Positions 1 through 10,943 of a stretch of DNA of 64,000 nt are shown here, piece after piece (positions within the stretch are counted from its first letter, which is position 1; the number at the start of each line of letters is the position of its first letter). This DNA is from WHSW01 sp963842795 (GTDB taxonomy: Bacteria; Actinomycetota; Thermoleophilia; Solirubrobacterales; 70-9): NCBI GenBank assembly GCA_963842795.1, contig CAWJHV010000015.1:1-64000 (forward strand), in the 5' to 3' direction. The notes under the pieces are model-generated. The model did not search any database. It was not told the origin of the DNA and saw only the letters and a program-made list of their open reading frames with translations. The position numbers were made by a program, and so were the translations under genes.

Positions 1-1167
<1,167 letters not shown>

Positions 1168-1191
1168 CGGTGGTCAGTCCTTTCATTGAGG

Positions 1192-2033
1192 TCAACCCTT
1201 CACCGCTCCCGCGGTCAGGCCGGCGACGATACGCCGCTGGAAGAAGAGCACGAAGAGGATGATCGGGATCGTCACCAGGATCGCGGCCGCCGCGATGTTG
1301 CCGGTCGGCGCCGTGAACTGCGAATCGCCGGTGAAGAAGGCGAGCGCCGCGGGCACCGTGCGCGCGGCGTCGCTCGAGGTGAGCGAGATCGCGAACAGGA
1401 AGTCGTTCCAGCAGAAGATGAAGACGAGGATCGCGGCGGTGAACATCCCGGGCGCCGCGAGCGGCACGATCACCTTGCGGAAGGCCTGGAACGGGGTCGC
1501 CCCGTCGACCTGCGCCGCCTGCTCGAGATCCCAGGGGATCTCCCGGAAGAAGGCGACCAGGGTGTAGATCGCCAGCGGCAGCGAGAAGGTCAGGTAGGGG
1601 ATGATCAGCCCTACGTAGGTGTCGTAGAGGCCGAGGTTGCGCCACATGTCGAAGAGCGGGCCGACGGTCGAGATCGCCGGGAACATCGCGATCGCCAGCG
1701 CGCCGCCGAGGATCACCAGCTTGCCCGGGAACTCCAGGCGGGCGATCGCGTAGGCGGTGAACGAGGCGAGCACGATCGCGATCGTGGTCGAGATCAGCGC
1801 GATCACGATCGAGTTGATCAGCGGCCGCAGCAGCGGGCTGTCGAAGCCGCCCTCGAACAGGCGACTTGTAGTTGTCGAAGGTGACGTCGGTCGGGATCAG
1901 GCGCCCGTCGGCGATCGTCGCCGGGTCCTTGAGCGACAGCGACAGCAGCCAGAGCACCGGGATGAGGGCGAAGGCGATGAGCACGAACATGCCGACGCTC
2001 CAGAACGGTGTACTCGCGGGTGCCGCGCTTCAT
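1192..2033 (-). CDS. Carbohydrate ABC transporter permease, MalG type (two frameshifts)
   Basis: Inner-membrane permease subunit. The reading starts MKRGTREYT at an ATG that shares one base with the stop of the preceding permease (TGATG). It breaks near 2003, continues with a hydrophobic helix (FVLIAFALIPVLWLLSLSL), breaks again near 1865, and then runs intact to the stop. Both breaks are explained by one extra base each. The conserved cytoplasmic EAA loop is visible (EQAAQVDGATPFQAFRKV), followed by the typical P-L-A-x-P segment. The C-terminus ends FFQRRIVAGLTAGAVKG, the normal MalG-family ending. A GGGAGAAG Shine-Dalgarno lies about 8 bases before the start. It pairs with the MalF-type subunit encoded just upstream. 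Confidence 0.88.
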
Positions 2034-2947
2034 CAGCCCGTCTTCTCCCTGCCTGGAATCGTGGTCCCGAAGCCGCGCACGAACAGGAACGCGATCAGCA
2101 GGACCATGAGGAAGATCAGCACCGAGACCGCCGAGCCGAGCCCGAGGTTGACCCTCGAGATCAACTGGTCGTAGCCGACGATCGAGACCGATTGCGTGTC
2201 CTGTCCACCCCCGGTCATGACGAAGATCGAGTCGAAGACCCGGAACGCGTCCAGGGTGCGGAAGAGCACCGCGACCAGGATCGCCGGCTTCATCAGCGGC
2301 AGGGTGATCTTCCAGAACCGCTGCCAGGCGCTCGCCCCGTCGACCTTGGCCGCCTCGTAGAGGCCGTCGTCGATCGTCGTCAGGCCCGCGAGCAGCAACA
2401 GGGCGATGAACGGGGTCGTCTTCCAGACCTCGGCCGCGATGATCACCGCCAGCGCGCTCCACCGGTCGCCGAACCAGGCCTTGTCGTCGGGCACGAACGG
2501 CAGGTGGTTGACGAAACCGCTGCCCGGGTCGAAGGCGTAGAACCAGGCGAAGGCCGCGACCACGGTGATGATCCCGTAGGGGATGAGCACCGTGGTGCGC
2601 ACGGGCCCGCGGAAGAACGGCGCCCGGAACATCACCAGGGCGATGGCCATCCCGAGCACGAGCTCGATCGCCACCGAGACCACGGCGATGAAGACGGTGT
2701 TGAACACCGACTCCCACCACAGGGGTGCGCTGAGCACGGTGATGTAGTTGTCGAAGCCGACGAAGCCGCCCTCGTCGGGGAAGCGCAGATCGAGCTCCTG
2801 CACCGACAGGACGACCGCGTAGATGATCGGATAGGCGGTGACCAGCAGCATCGCGATCACCGCCGGCGCGCACAGCATCCACGCCAGCTTGCGCTCGGCC
2901 TTCGTCCGGTCCGAGACCTTCGGCTTGTCCTTCGGAGCGCTGGCCAC
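2033..2947 (-). CDS. Carbohydrate ABC transporter permease, MalF type
   Basis: Intact 304-residue inner-membrane permease with a GTG start. A short polar N-terminus is followed by about six hydrophobic segments, beginning with LAWMLCAPAVIAMLLVTAYP, a typical first helix of this family. The EAA motif is seen as YEAAKVDGASAWQRFWKI, the loop that contacts the ATPase. The spacing to the binding-protein gene upstream is 77 bp, and the stop overlaps the start of the MalG-type gene by one base, suggesting coupled translation. Substrate is likely an alpha-glucoside, inferred from the GH13 enzyme in the same operon. Confidence 0.93.
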   Translation of the reverse strand: MASAPKDKPKVSDRTKAERKLAWMLCAPAVIAMLLVTAYPIIYAVVLSVQELDLRFPDEGGFVGFDNYITVLSAPLWWESVFNTVFIAVVSVAIELVLGMAIALVMFRAPFFRGPVRTTVLIPYGIITVVAAFAWFYAFDPGSGFVNHLPFVPDDKAWFGDRWSALAVIIAAEVWKTTPFIALLLLAGLTTIDDGLYEAAKVDGASAWQRFWKITLPLMKPAILVAVLFRTLDAFRVFDSIFVMTGGGQDTQSVSIVGYDQLISRVNLGLGSAVSVLIFLMVLLIAFLFVRGFGTTIPGREKTG

Positions 2948-3024
2948 GGATCGCGAAGCAGCCGCGCGCTCACAGCAGGCTCCTCAACGGCGTCGCGGCT
3001 CGGCGCCGCTCTGCGGGCGCCGCC

Positions 3025-4303
3025 TCACAGCAGGCCCTCCCGGTTGATCGCCTGCTCGAGCAGGTCGCGGAGCTCCTCGTACGTGGGGCCGGGATCGTCC
3101 GGGTCGATGTCGGTCGTCGGGTGGATGGCCTCCTGGATCGCGAGCGAGATGTCCTGGTAGGCCGGCGACTCCGACGGGCGCGCGGCGGCGTCCTCGATCG
3201 ACTGGCGGATCAGCTGCGAGAAGCCCGGGTAGACCTTCTCGATCTCCTTCGAGTCATAGAGGTCCTCGCGCACCGGCGGCAGCCCACCGGACGTCGCGAT
3301 CGCGATCTGGTTGTCGGCCTGAACGAGGCACTTGACCGCCTCCCAGGCGACATCCTGGTTCTCGGAGAACGCGGAGACCCCGAGGTTGATCCCGCCGAGC
3401 GGCGGAGCGCTCGGGGTCCCGGCGTCGACCGCCGGGTACTTGGCCGCCTTCATCACCTTGAAGATGTCCGGGGCGTTCTCCTTCGCGCTCGGGTAGACGA
3501 AGGGGTAGTTGATCTGGAACGCCGCGCTGCCGGCCTCGAACGCGAGCCGCGCCGGATCCTCCTCGGAGGTCGTGATCGCCGGGTCCGCGGCGTCGGACGT
3601 CGAAAGCCTCCCCATCACCTCGAGCGCGCGCTCGGTCGGCTCCTGCTGGAGGTCGATCTCCTCCGGGCCGGCGAGGATGTGGCCGCCGGCCGACTCGAGC
3701 ATCTGGTTGAACCAGACGACCAGGCCCTCGTACTTGTCGGCCTGGACCTCGATCAGGCCCTCGTCGGGGCCGAGCTCCACGCCCTGGTCGATCATCTCGT
3801 CCCAGGTCTTGGGCGCCTTCGGCACGCGGTCGGTGCGGTACCAGAGCAGCTGCGTGTTCGACCACAGCGGGGCCGCGTAGAGCTGGCCCTCGAACTCCGC
3901 CGTCTTGATCACGCTCGGGAACACGTCCTTGGTCACGACCTCGGCGACGTCCTCGGGAACCGGCGTGATCCAGCCGGCGTTTGCGAACTCGCCGGTCCAG
4001 ATCACGTCCATGCCGATCAGGTCGACCGACGAGTCCTCGGCGCCGAGGCGGCGGACGAGCTGCTCGCGCTGGCCGTCGGCGTCGGCGGGCAGGAACTCGA
4101 ACTCGATGTTGTAGGCGCCGCCCGACTTCCTGCGAGCACTTGTCGGCGGCCGCCTGGGGCCCGCCGCTGGGCTCGTTGAAGATGAACCAGGTGAGCGTCG
4201 TGCCCGCCCCGGACTCCTCGTCGTCACCGCAGCCGACCGCGACGAACGCCAGTAGGCAGATGACTGCGGCCAAAAATCCGTTCCTGGTCGGGCCAGGCGA
4301 CAA
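3025..4303 (-). CDS. Extracellular sugar-binding lipoprotein of an ABC importer (one frameshift)
   Basis: Substrate-binding component of the importer encoded downstream. The most likely start is TTG at 4303, preceded by a purine-rich GAGGAAGAGAG. It yields a lipoprotein signal peptide with lipobox VAVGC and the acceptor Cys followed by GDDEES. After TLTWFIFNEPSGGPQAAADK the frame breaks near 4130 (one extra base in AGGAAG). The rest is a typical family 1 solute-binding protein, with AAPLWSNTQLLWYRTD and a central PKTWDEMI segment, both hallmarks of MalE/ThuE-like proteins. It lies 69 bp after the GH13 gene. Ligand identity cannot be read from the sequence; maltose, trehalose or other alpha-glucosides fit the context. 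Confidence 0.88.
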
Positions 4304-4372
4304 ACGTTCTCTCTTCCTCTCCCAGCCCGCCCTCCGACGGGCCGTGTGAGCAATGCCCTGCCCGCCAGTCCT

Positions 4373-5823
4373 TTAAACGCTTCTCGCGACGATCGCCGCG
4401 CCGGGCTCCAGGTCGCCCTCGACGCCGCCTGTCGAGACCCGGACCTCGCCGTGCGCCGGCGCCGGTGCCGCGTCGCTCGCCGGCGTTGACCGCGATCAGG
4501 TGCGACCCGCGGGTGTAGGCGATCAGCTCCGGCGCCGCCTCGACCATCCGCAGCGGGCCCGAGAGCTCGCGCCGCAGCCGCGATCAGCCGCCGGTACAGG
4601 CTGAGCACCGAGCCCGGGTCCCGGCTCTGGTCGGCGACGTTCCGCGCCGGCGCGTCGACGCTCGGCAGCCACGGCGTCCCGGTCGTGAAGCCGCCCTGCG
4701 GGCTCCGGATCCCACTGCATCGGATGGCGGTGGCGATCGCGGCCGAAGCGGTCGACCGGCGGCTCGCCGCCGGGCCCGTCGGGCGTGCCGAGCTCGTCGC
4801 CCTGGTAGACGAACGCCGGTCCCGGCAGGGTGAGCAGCAGGACCGCGGCGGCCCGCGCGGCGGCCTCGCCGAGGCTGGTCGCGAGGCGCGGGAAGTCGTG
4901 GTTGGAGAGCACCCAGGCGAGCCCCGGGACCTCGGCCGCCGGCGGCGATCACCGATCGCAGGCGCGCCGGATCCCAAGGGCGCGTGCAGGAACTCGAACG
5001 CGAAGGCGCGGTCGAGTTGCTCGAGGTAGGGCGAGAGCGCGGCCGTCGGCAGGTAGACCTCGCCGACCAGCAGGGCGTCGCCGGCGGCGGCCCGGATCGT
5101 CTCCAGCACGGCGCCGATCTCGGGGTCGTTTCGCGAGCGCACCTGGTCGATCCCGGCCAGGTACTCGGGCACCGGCAGCGCCGGCGGTCCCGCGGCCGCC
5201 GGGTCGTCGCGCAGCGCGCGATCCTTCATCGCCCGCTCGATCGCGTCGAGGCGAAAGCCGTCGACCCCGCGCTCGCGCCAGAACCGGACCACCCCCGCGA
5301 ACGCCTCGCGGACCTCGGGGTTGCGCCAGTCGAGGTCCGGCTGCTCGGGATAGAAGGAGTGCAGGTACCAGCGGCCGCTGGCCGGATCGCGGGTCCACGC
5401 CGGCCCGCCGAACGAGGCGAGCCAGTTGTTCGGCGGCCGCTCGCCGTCGGCCCACACGTACCAGTCGGGGTGCTCGCGAAACCAGGGGTGCTCGATCGAG
5501 GTGTGCGAGACGATCAGGTCGACGAGCAGGCGGATCCCGCGCCGGTGGCACCGCTCGAGCAGGTGGTCGAAGTCCTCGAGCGTGCCGTAGACCGGGTCGA
5601 CCGCCGTGTAGTCGCCGACGTCGTAGCCGCCGTCGGCGCCCGGCGAGGGATAGATGGGCGAGAGCCACACGGCGTCGACGCCGAGCCAATCGAGGTAGTC
5701 GAGGCGCGAGGCGATCCCGGCCAGGTCGCCGATGCCGTCGCCGTCGGAGTCCTGGAACGAGCGGGGATAGATCTGGTAGACGACGGCGGCGTCCCACCAG
5801 GGCGAGGATGAGGCCGCTGCCAT
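4373..5823 (-). CDS. GH13 alpha-glucosidase / oligo-1,6-glucosidase-like (several frameshifts)
   Basis: Retaining glycoside hydrolase acting on alpha-glucosides, probably cytosolic since no signal peptide is seen. The N-terminal half is intact: WWDAAVVYQIYPRSFQDSDG, the region I segment DLIVSHTS, and the nucleophile region VDGFRLDAIE (Asp of GFRLD). The acid/base region LLVGEVYL follows. Past about 4950 at least four frame changes are needed. The remaining conserved pieces are found in turn: LSNHDFPRL (region IV), GPAFVYQGDELGTPDG, and a C-terminal beta-domain ending at a TAA at 4373-4375. Total length (about 480 residues) is normal once repaired. The gene begins 3 bp after the TfoX-like gene. 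A real pseudogene is possible, but the same type of break is seen in many neighbours. Confidence 0.82.
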
Positions 5824-5826
5824 CCG

Positions 5827-6156
5827 CTACTTGGGCGGCAGCGAGGAGGCGAAGTCGGCGCCGGCGTCGACCCAGCCGGCGAGGTCCGCGTCGTCGTCGA
5901 GCCCCTCGGGAGCGACCACGATCCACCCGCGCGCCGGGCGACCGTTCATCTCCATCGGGCCCACGTGGGCCTCGGCCTGCGCCCGCTCGGCGTCCTCGGG
6001 ATCGAGCCTGACCATGAGGCCGCGGCTGATCACGGCACAGGCCATGTTCCCGGAAAGCATGAACGCGATCCCGCTGAACATCCGGCGGTCGCTGAGGGCC
6101 TCCCGGGGCGCGAGGATGTCACGGACGCGGTCGGCGAGCGCTTCGTCGTAGGCCAT
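5827..6156 (-). CDS. TfoX N-terminal domain protein
   Basis: Small cytoplasmic protein of about 109 residues starting at MAYDEALADRVRD. It matches the TfoX/Sxy N-terminal domain family, recognised by the segment RMFSGIAFMLSGNMACAV and the later GRPARGWIVV. In gamma-proteobacteria Sxy/TfoX activates competence together with CRP; in actinobacteria such single-domain proteins have no assigned role. An in-frame extension up to 6231 exists but lies in the promoter region and lacks the family pattern, so the ATG at 6156 is preferred. The stop is 3 bp from the GH13 start, so it is probably the first gene of the sugar operon. The functional link to sugar uptake is unknown. Confidence 0.82.
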   Translation of the reverse strand: MAYDEALADRVRDILAPREALSDRRMFSGIAFMLSGNMACAVISRGLMVRLDPEDAERAQAEAHVGPMEMNGRPARGWIVVAPEGLDDDADLAGWVDAGADFASSLPPK

Positions 6157-6257
6157 CGGGCGGCAGCCTACGCCCCGTCGGGATCGGGCTTTCGGATGAC
6201 CTATCAGCGCTCGGTTTAGGATGGCGCGCACACCACCATGGAAGGGGAGTGAGCGCC

Positions 6258-7439
6258 ATGACCGGGACCAGGATCGATGAACTGCTGAGCGAGGCGGCCG
6301 CCGCCGGTGACGTGCCGGGGGTGGCCGCCGCCGTTCTCGATCCCGACGGGGTCGTCTACGAGGGGGTCGCCGGGCGGGTCCGGGTCGACCGTGACGACGA
6401 GGTGACCCCGAACACCGTCTTCTGGCTCGCCTCGATGACCAAGGCGCTCGTTGCGGTCGGCGTCCTCCAGCTCCTGGAGCGGGGCCGGCTCGACCTCGAC
6501 GCGGAGGTCGCCTCGATCGTGCCCGAGTTCGGCGAGCTCCAGGTGCTCGAGGGCTACGACGGCGACGAGCCGCGGCTGCGCCCGCCGGCGGGCCGGGCCA
6601 CCGTGCGCCAGCTGCTCACCCACACCTCCGGGGTCGGGTACATGTTCCTCGAGGCCGACGTGGCGCGGTGGCACGAGCTCACCGGCGTCGCCGAGCCGCT
6701 CGAGTGCACGCAGGACTTCCTGCGCGCGCCGCTGGTCGCCGATCCCGGCACCCGATGGGACTACGGAGCGGGGTTCGACTGGGCCGGGCGCGTGCTCGAG
6801 GAGGTCACGGGCACGACGCTCGACTCCTACCTGGTCGAGAACGTCTTCGCCCCGCTCGGGATGGGCGACACCACCTTCCGGCTGCGCGACGACCAGCGCG
6901 AGCGGCTGATGCCCATCCACCACCGGACGGCCGACGGCGGGCTCGAGGTCGACGACGAGCTCGAGCTCCCGCACGAGCCGCTGATGAGCTGCGGCGGCCA
7001 CGGCTCCTACGGCACCGTCGGCGACTACGCCCGCTTCCTCCGCATGCTGCTGCGCGGTGGCGAGCTCGACGGCGCGCGCATCCTGCGCGAGGAGACGATC
7101 GAGCTCGCGGCGTCCCCTCAGCTCGGCGCGATCGAACTGCCGAAGGAGATGCCGTCGGCCGACCACGAGCTCTCCAACGACGTCGTCGCGCTGCCGTTCG
7201 AACAGAGCTTCGGCCTCGGCTTCAACCTGATGCTCGAGGACATCCCGGGGATGCGCCGGGCCGGGAGCTTCTCCTGGTCGGGCCTCGCCAATTGCTACTA
7301 CTGGATCGACCCGTCGTCGCGGCTGGCGGGAGTGTTCCTCACCTCCGTGCTGCCGTTCTTCGACGAGCAGGTCCTGATGCGCGTCGCAGGGCTGGAGATG
7401 GCCGCCTACGCCGACGTCGGCGAGCCCGCCGCCGCCTGA
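6258..7439 (+). CDS. Class C beta-lactamase-like serine hydrolase (EstB/penicillin-binding-protein family)
   Basis: Serine hydrolase of the beta-lactamase/transpeptidase-like fold, intact at 393 residues. The catalytic S-x-x-K is S59-M-T-K62 in WLASMTKALV, in the expected place. A Tyr motif candidate is DYGAGFDWAG (usual Y-x-N replaced by YGA), and LLTHTSGVGY follows the family pattern. There is no clear signal peptide, so it is likely cytoplasmic and an esterase or D-aminopeptidase-like enzyme rather than a true beta-lactamase. ATG at 6258 is chosen over the GTG at 6249 because GGAAGGGGAG ends about 8 bases before it. It is divergent from the TfoX-led operon with about 100 bp between starts. 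Confidence 0.88.
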   Translation: MTGTRIDELLSEAAAAGDVPGVAAAVLDPDGVVYEGVAGRVRVDRDDEVTPNTVFWLASMTKALVAVGVLQLLERGRLDLDAEVASIVPEFGELQVLEGYDGDEPRLRPPAGRATVRQLLTHTSGVGYMFLEADVARWHELTGVAEPLECTQDFLRAPLVADPGTRWDYGAGFDWAGRVLEEVTGTTLDSYLVENVFAPLGMGDTTFRLRDDQRERLMPIHHRTADGGLEVDDELELPHEPLMSCGGHGSYGTVGDYARFLRMLLRGGELDGARILREETIELAASPQLGAIELPKEMPSADHELSNDVVALPFEQSFGLGFNLMLEDIPGMRRAGSFSWSGLANCYYWIDPSSRLAGVFLTSVLPFFDEQVLMRVAGLEMAAYADVGEPAAA

Positions 7440-8607
7440 GAGCTCGTCGGGCTCGTCGAGCGCCAGGATCCACTGGTCGAGGAAGGGCTCGGCGATCCTG
7501 TAGCTGCCGCGCGACTCGCGGGCGATCAGCTCCCGCTCGCGGAGCACGTCGAGCGCCGTCTGCACCGTGCTCGGCGCCGGCAGCTCGTGGCGGGCGCGGT
7601 AGGCGCCGGTCAGCGGGCGGCCCGGCTCCTTCGCCAGCGCCGAGAGGACCAGCTTCTGCGCCGCCGCGGCCTCCTCCCAGCGGACCTGGAAGTGCGCGTT
7701 CTCCGAGCGCAGCACCCCGGCAAGGGCGGCATCGAGCTCCTCGGGGCCGGCGACGCCGTCGAAGGGGGTCTGCTCCCAGAGGAAGTAGCAGAGCTCCTGG
7801 GTCGCGTAGGGGTGGCCGCCGGTGCGGGCGAGCAGCTCCTCGAGGGCCTCGGCGCCGATCTCCTTGTTCGTCCCGAGGAAGCGCTCGCGGATGAAGCCGG
7901 AGAAGCGCTCGGGATCGATGAGCTCGAGCTCGACCTTCTTCGCGCTGTGCCAGAAGGGCTCGTTGACGTCGTTGAAGAGGCGCTCCATCATGTGGCGGCG
8001 GCTGCCGAGGTAGACGTGGGCGACCTCGGGCTGCTGCTCGAACACCGTCCGCAACAGCTTCGGCAGCCCTGGGTCGAGCGTCTCCACCTCCTGGAACTCG
8101 TCGAAGATCAGCGCCACCCGCCGGCCCTCGTCGGCGCCGAGCTCGGCCGGGAGCTCGAGCAGGCGCTCGAGCGTCGCCTCGAGGTCGGTCGGCGAGTGGT
8201 CGATCGGAAGGAGAAGTGGTAGGCGCCGCTCTCGGGGTTGACCGTGACCCGGGGCTGATCCGCAGGTCGCGGAACGGCGCCAGCGCCCGCTCCTTGGCGC
8301 GCGCAGCGGGGGACGCGACGTGCTCGTAGATCGCCGCGGCGAGCTTCTCCGCCAGCTTCGCCTTCGTCGGCGTGGTCATCAGGTTGACGTAGGCGACGAG
8401 CACGTCGTGGCCGACGAGCTGCTGCATCGCCTTCCACACCAGCGACGACTTGCCGTAGCGCCGGGGGGCGAAGATGACCACGTCCTGGCCGTTGAGCACG
8501 TCGAACTTGAGCTCCTGGACCTCCGCCTCGCGGTTCGCGAACGCCTCGTCGAGGGCGAGCCCGCCGAAGCGGAAGGGGTTCGTGGGCGGTTTGCCGGTCT
8601 TCGCCAT
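7440..8607 (-). CDS. ATP-binding protein of the archaeal-ATPase / STAND-like AAA family (frameshifted, C-terminal end uncertain)
   Basis: P-loop ATPase. The start at 8607 gives MAKTGKPPTNPFRFGG, then Walker A as APRRYGKSSLVWKA. Two breaks (near 8255 and 8212) are each resolved by adding one base or removing two. Between them lies VTVNPESGAYHFSF. The second frame gives Walker B VALIFDEFQEVETL, the sensor-like YLGSRRHMMERL, and a C-terminal winged-helix-like part (PSTVQTALDVLRERELIARE) ending near FLDQWILALDEPDEL. That frame has no stop until far inside the convergent hydrolase gene, so the stop was probably lost through a further break near 7440. Relatives are predicted molecular switches; no target is evident. 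No Shine-Dalgarno is visible. Confidence 0.8.
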
Positions 8608-8642
8608 AACGGTCAATAGCGTAGCAGGTTATCCGGTGAGAT

Positions 8643-8675
8643 CCGTATAAATATCTACGGTAGTTTCCGTTACGG
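8643..8675. promoter_or_regulatory. Inverted CCGTA/TACGG elements in a divergent promoter
   Basis: In the only AT-rich patch between the ATPase gene and the aminotransferase gene there are two adjacent dyads: CCGTA (8643-8647) with TACGG (8656-8660), and CCGTTACGG (8667-8675), which is symmetric around its central T. The two dyads are about one helical turn apart. This arrangement suits a dimeric repressor or activator controlling one or both divergent genes. The protein is unknown. Confidence 0.4.
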
Positions 8676-8720
8676 AGGTAACCGGCAAGTCGCGGATCGC
8701 GCTTGTAGGAGGATCCGGGC

Positions 8721-9874
8721 GTGAGAGAGGCGCGATCGCTGGGGGCGCGGCGGGAGGAGTTCGACGTCCCGCCCGAGGTCGCGTACTTCAACACCGCCAA
8801 CCTCTCGCCGCTCACCCACCGCACCCGCGAGGCCGGCGAGCGGGCGCTCGCCCGCCGCGCGCGGCCGTGGACGATCGCGCGCCGACGACTGGTTCACCGA
8901 CGTCGAGCGGCTGCGGGAGCTGTTCGCGCGGCTGGTCGGCGCCGACGCCGACGGCGTCGCCCTGGTCCCGGCGACCAGCTACGGGTTCGCGGTCGCGGCG
9001 CGCAACCTCGAGCTCGCGCCGGGCGAGCGGATCGTCGTGCTCGCCGAGGAGTACCCGTCGGGGATCTACACCTGGCGCGAGCTCGCCGCGCGCACGGGCG
9101 CCGAGATCGTCACGGTCGAGCGCCGAGGGCGGCGAGTCGTGGACCGAGGCGATCCTCGCCGCGCTCGAGGAGCGGGCCGCGGTGGTCAGCGTCCCCAACG
9201 TCCACTGGACCGACGGGGCGCTGATCGAGCTCGAGGCGGTCGCCGACGCGCACCCACGAGCTCGGCGCCCGGCTGGTGATCGACGCGAGCCAGTCGGCGG
9301 GGGCGCTCGAGCTCGACCTCGCCCGCCTGCGTCCCGACTTCCTGGTCACCGTCGGCTACAAGTGGCTGCTGGGCCCGTTCGCGCTCGCCTACCTCTGGGT
9401 CGGCCCCGAGCACCGCGAGGGCGAGCCGATCGAGCAGAACTGGATCCTGCGCGAGGGCGCCCGCGACTTCGCGCGCGCTGGTCGACTACCGCGACTCCTA
9501 CGAGCCCGGCGCCCGGCGCTTCGACATGGGCCAGCGGACGAGCTTTCAGCTCGTGCCGATGGCGGTCGCGGCGCTCGAGCAGCTGCTCGAGTGGGAGGTG
9601 CCGCGGATCGCGGCGACGCTCGCCGAGACCAACGCCGCGCTCGCCGCCGGCGCCGCCGAGCTCGGCCTCGAGCCGGTCGCCGGCGAGCGCCGCGGCCCGC
9701 ATCTGCTCGGCGTCGGCCTGCCGGCCGAGCTGCGCCCGCGGGTCGTCCCCGCGCTCGAGCAGGCGGGCTGCTTCGCCGCGCTGCGCGGCGAACTCGCTGC
9801 GCCTCTCCCCCCACCTCCACAACACCCCCGAGGAGGTCGAGCGGCTGCTCGGCGCGCTGGCGGCGGTCGTTTAG
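8721..9874 (+). CDS. PLP-dependent aminotransferase class V (cysteine desulfurase/kynureninase-like; about five frameshifts)
   Basis: Fold type I PLP enzyme. A GTG start lies 7 bases after AGGAGG. Conserved parts are found in successive frames: VAYFNTANLSPLTHRT; VALVPATSYGFAVAARNL; IVVLAEEYPSGIYTWRELAA; VVSVPNVHWTDG; LVIDASQSAGALELDL with the PLP-contacting Asp; and the Schiff-base lysine in VGYKWLLGPF. The end is RLSPHLHNTPEEVERLLGAL. Breaks near 8878, 9125, 9258 and 9478 are each fixed by removing one C or G; a fifth lies near 9790. Repaired length is about 380 residues, normal for the csd/kynureninase-like subgroup. Reaction cannot be assigned; no suf or kynurenine genes are nearby. A sugar-kinase gene is convergent 6 bp downstream. 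Confidence 0.85.
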
Positions 9875-9880
9875 GGCTGA

Positions 9881-10778
9881 TCAGTCGAGCGCGGCCCAGC
9901 GCGTGCAGGCTTCGGCCGCGGCGTCGAGCGCCGGGCCGAGCGCCTCGCCGGCGCGGCTCGCGTCCCAGTCGCTGAGCGCCAGCCCGGCGACCAAGGTGCC
10001 CATGAACGCGTCGCCGGCGCCGAGCGTCGAGACGACCTCGACCTGGGGCGCGGGCGACTCGGCTTCGCAGGCGCCACGGATCACCGCGCCCTCGGCGCCG
10101 AGCGTGACCACGGCGAGCTCGGCGCCGAGCCTGGCGATCTCCTCCGCCGCAGCGCGCGGATCGTCGACGCCGGCGATCGCGGTCGCCTCGCCGCGGTTGG
10201 CCCGGACCAGGTAGGAGCCCTCGATCAGCTCGCGCGAGGCCTCGGCCGCCGGGCGCGCGTCGCCGCCCCAGCGGTTGGGGCGGATGTTGGGGTCGAAGCA
10301 GACCCGGGCGCCGCGCCCGAGGGCCAGCTCGCGCGCCCGCAGGGTGACCTCGCGCTCGCCCGCGCTCGCCAGCGTGGTCGAGCTGAAGACGAGGGCGGTC
10401 GCGGCCTCGATCGCCGGCTCGAGCCGCGGGGCGACGGCCTCGACCGCGATCTGGATCGCGTCGCCGTAGATCTGGAACGTCGGCTCGCGGTCCTCGTCGA
10501 AGGTCGCGAACGCGATCGGCGTCTGCGCTCCCGTCGAGCAGCTCGAAGAAGCGCAGGTCGACGCCCTCGCGCTCGAGCCGCGCGCTAAGCCATCTCCCCC
10601 ACTCGTCGTCGCCCGCCGCGCCCGCGAGCCCCGCCTCCGCCCCGGCGCGCCGGGCTGCGACCGCGACGTTGGCGAGCGCGCCGCCGAAGTGGGGCGCGAA
10701 CGAGTCCGCCTCGGTCAGCGAGCTCACCGGGTGCTCGCAGATCAGGTCGACGAGCCCCTCTCCCAAGCAGAGGATCAC
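9881..10778 (-). CDS. PfkB-family carbohydrate kinase (fructokinase/ribokinase-like, one frameshift)
   Basis: ATP-dependent sugar kinase. The GTG start gives MILCLGEGLVDLICEHPV. The N-terminal PfkB signature region HFGGALANVAVAARRAGAEA is visible. One break near 10530 (extra G) is followed by TPIAFATFDEDREPTFQIYG, then CFDPNIRPNRWGGD and the C-terminal signature STLGAGDAFMGTLVAGLAL, whose Asp is the catalytic base. Total about 298 residues, typical for fructokinases. FDPNIRPNRW is common in fructokinase-like members, so fructose is a reasonable guess, not proven. It is convergent with the aminotransferase gene and stands alone on its strand. Confidence 0.87.
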
Positions 10779-10943
10779 CGGGGCAACGTACCCGGGCCGC
10801 CGTCAGTCCAGGCGGCTTGCCCTGGGCCACCAGCAGGATAGGCTCGGTTGGTTCTCTTGGACGGGCGCCCCGGCGCCGCGGACTCGGCACCAGACAGACG
10901 CCGCTAGGCCTCCGCCCGAGCCACCGAAATTGGGGAGGTACGC

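Noticed and set aside
1757..3160. Long plus-strand frame opposite the permease genes
   Set aside because: Low-complexity Arg/Asp/Glu-rich antisense product; the permeases on the minus strand are well supported.
6216..7439. Minus-strand open frame continuing from the ATPase through the whole serine-hydrolase gene
   Set aside because: The plus-strand hydrolase has SxxK and full family conservation; the antisense part is a frame left open by high GC and probably a lost stop of the ATPase.
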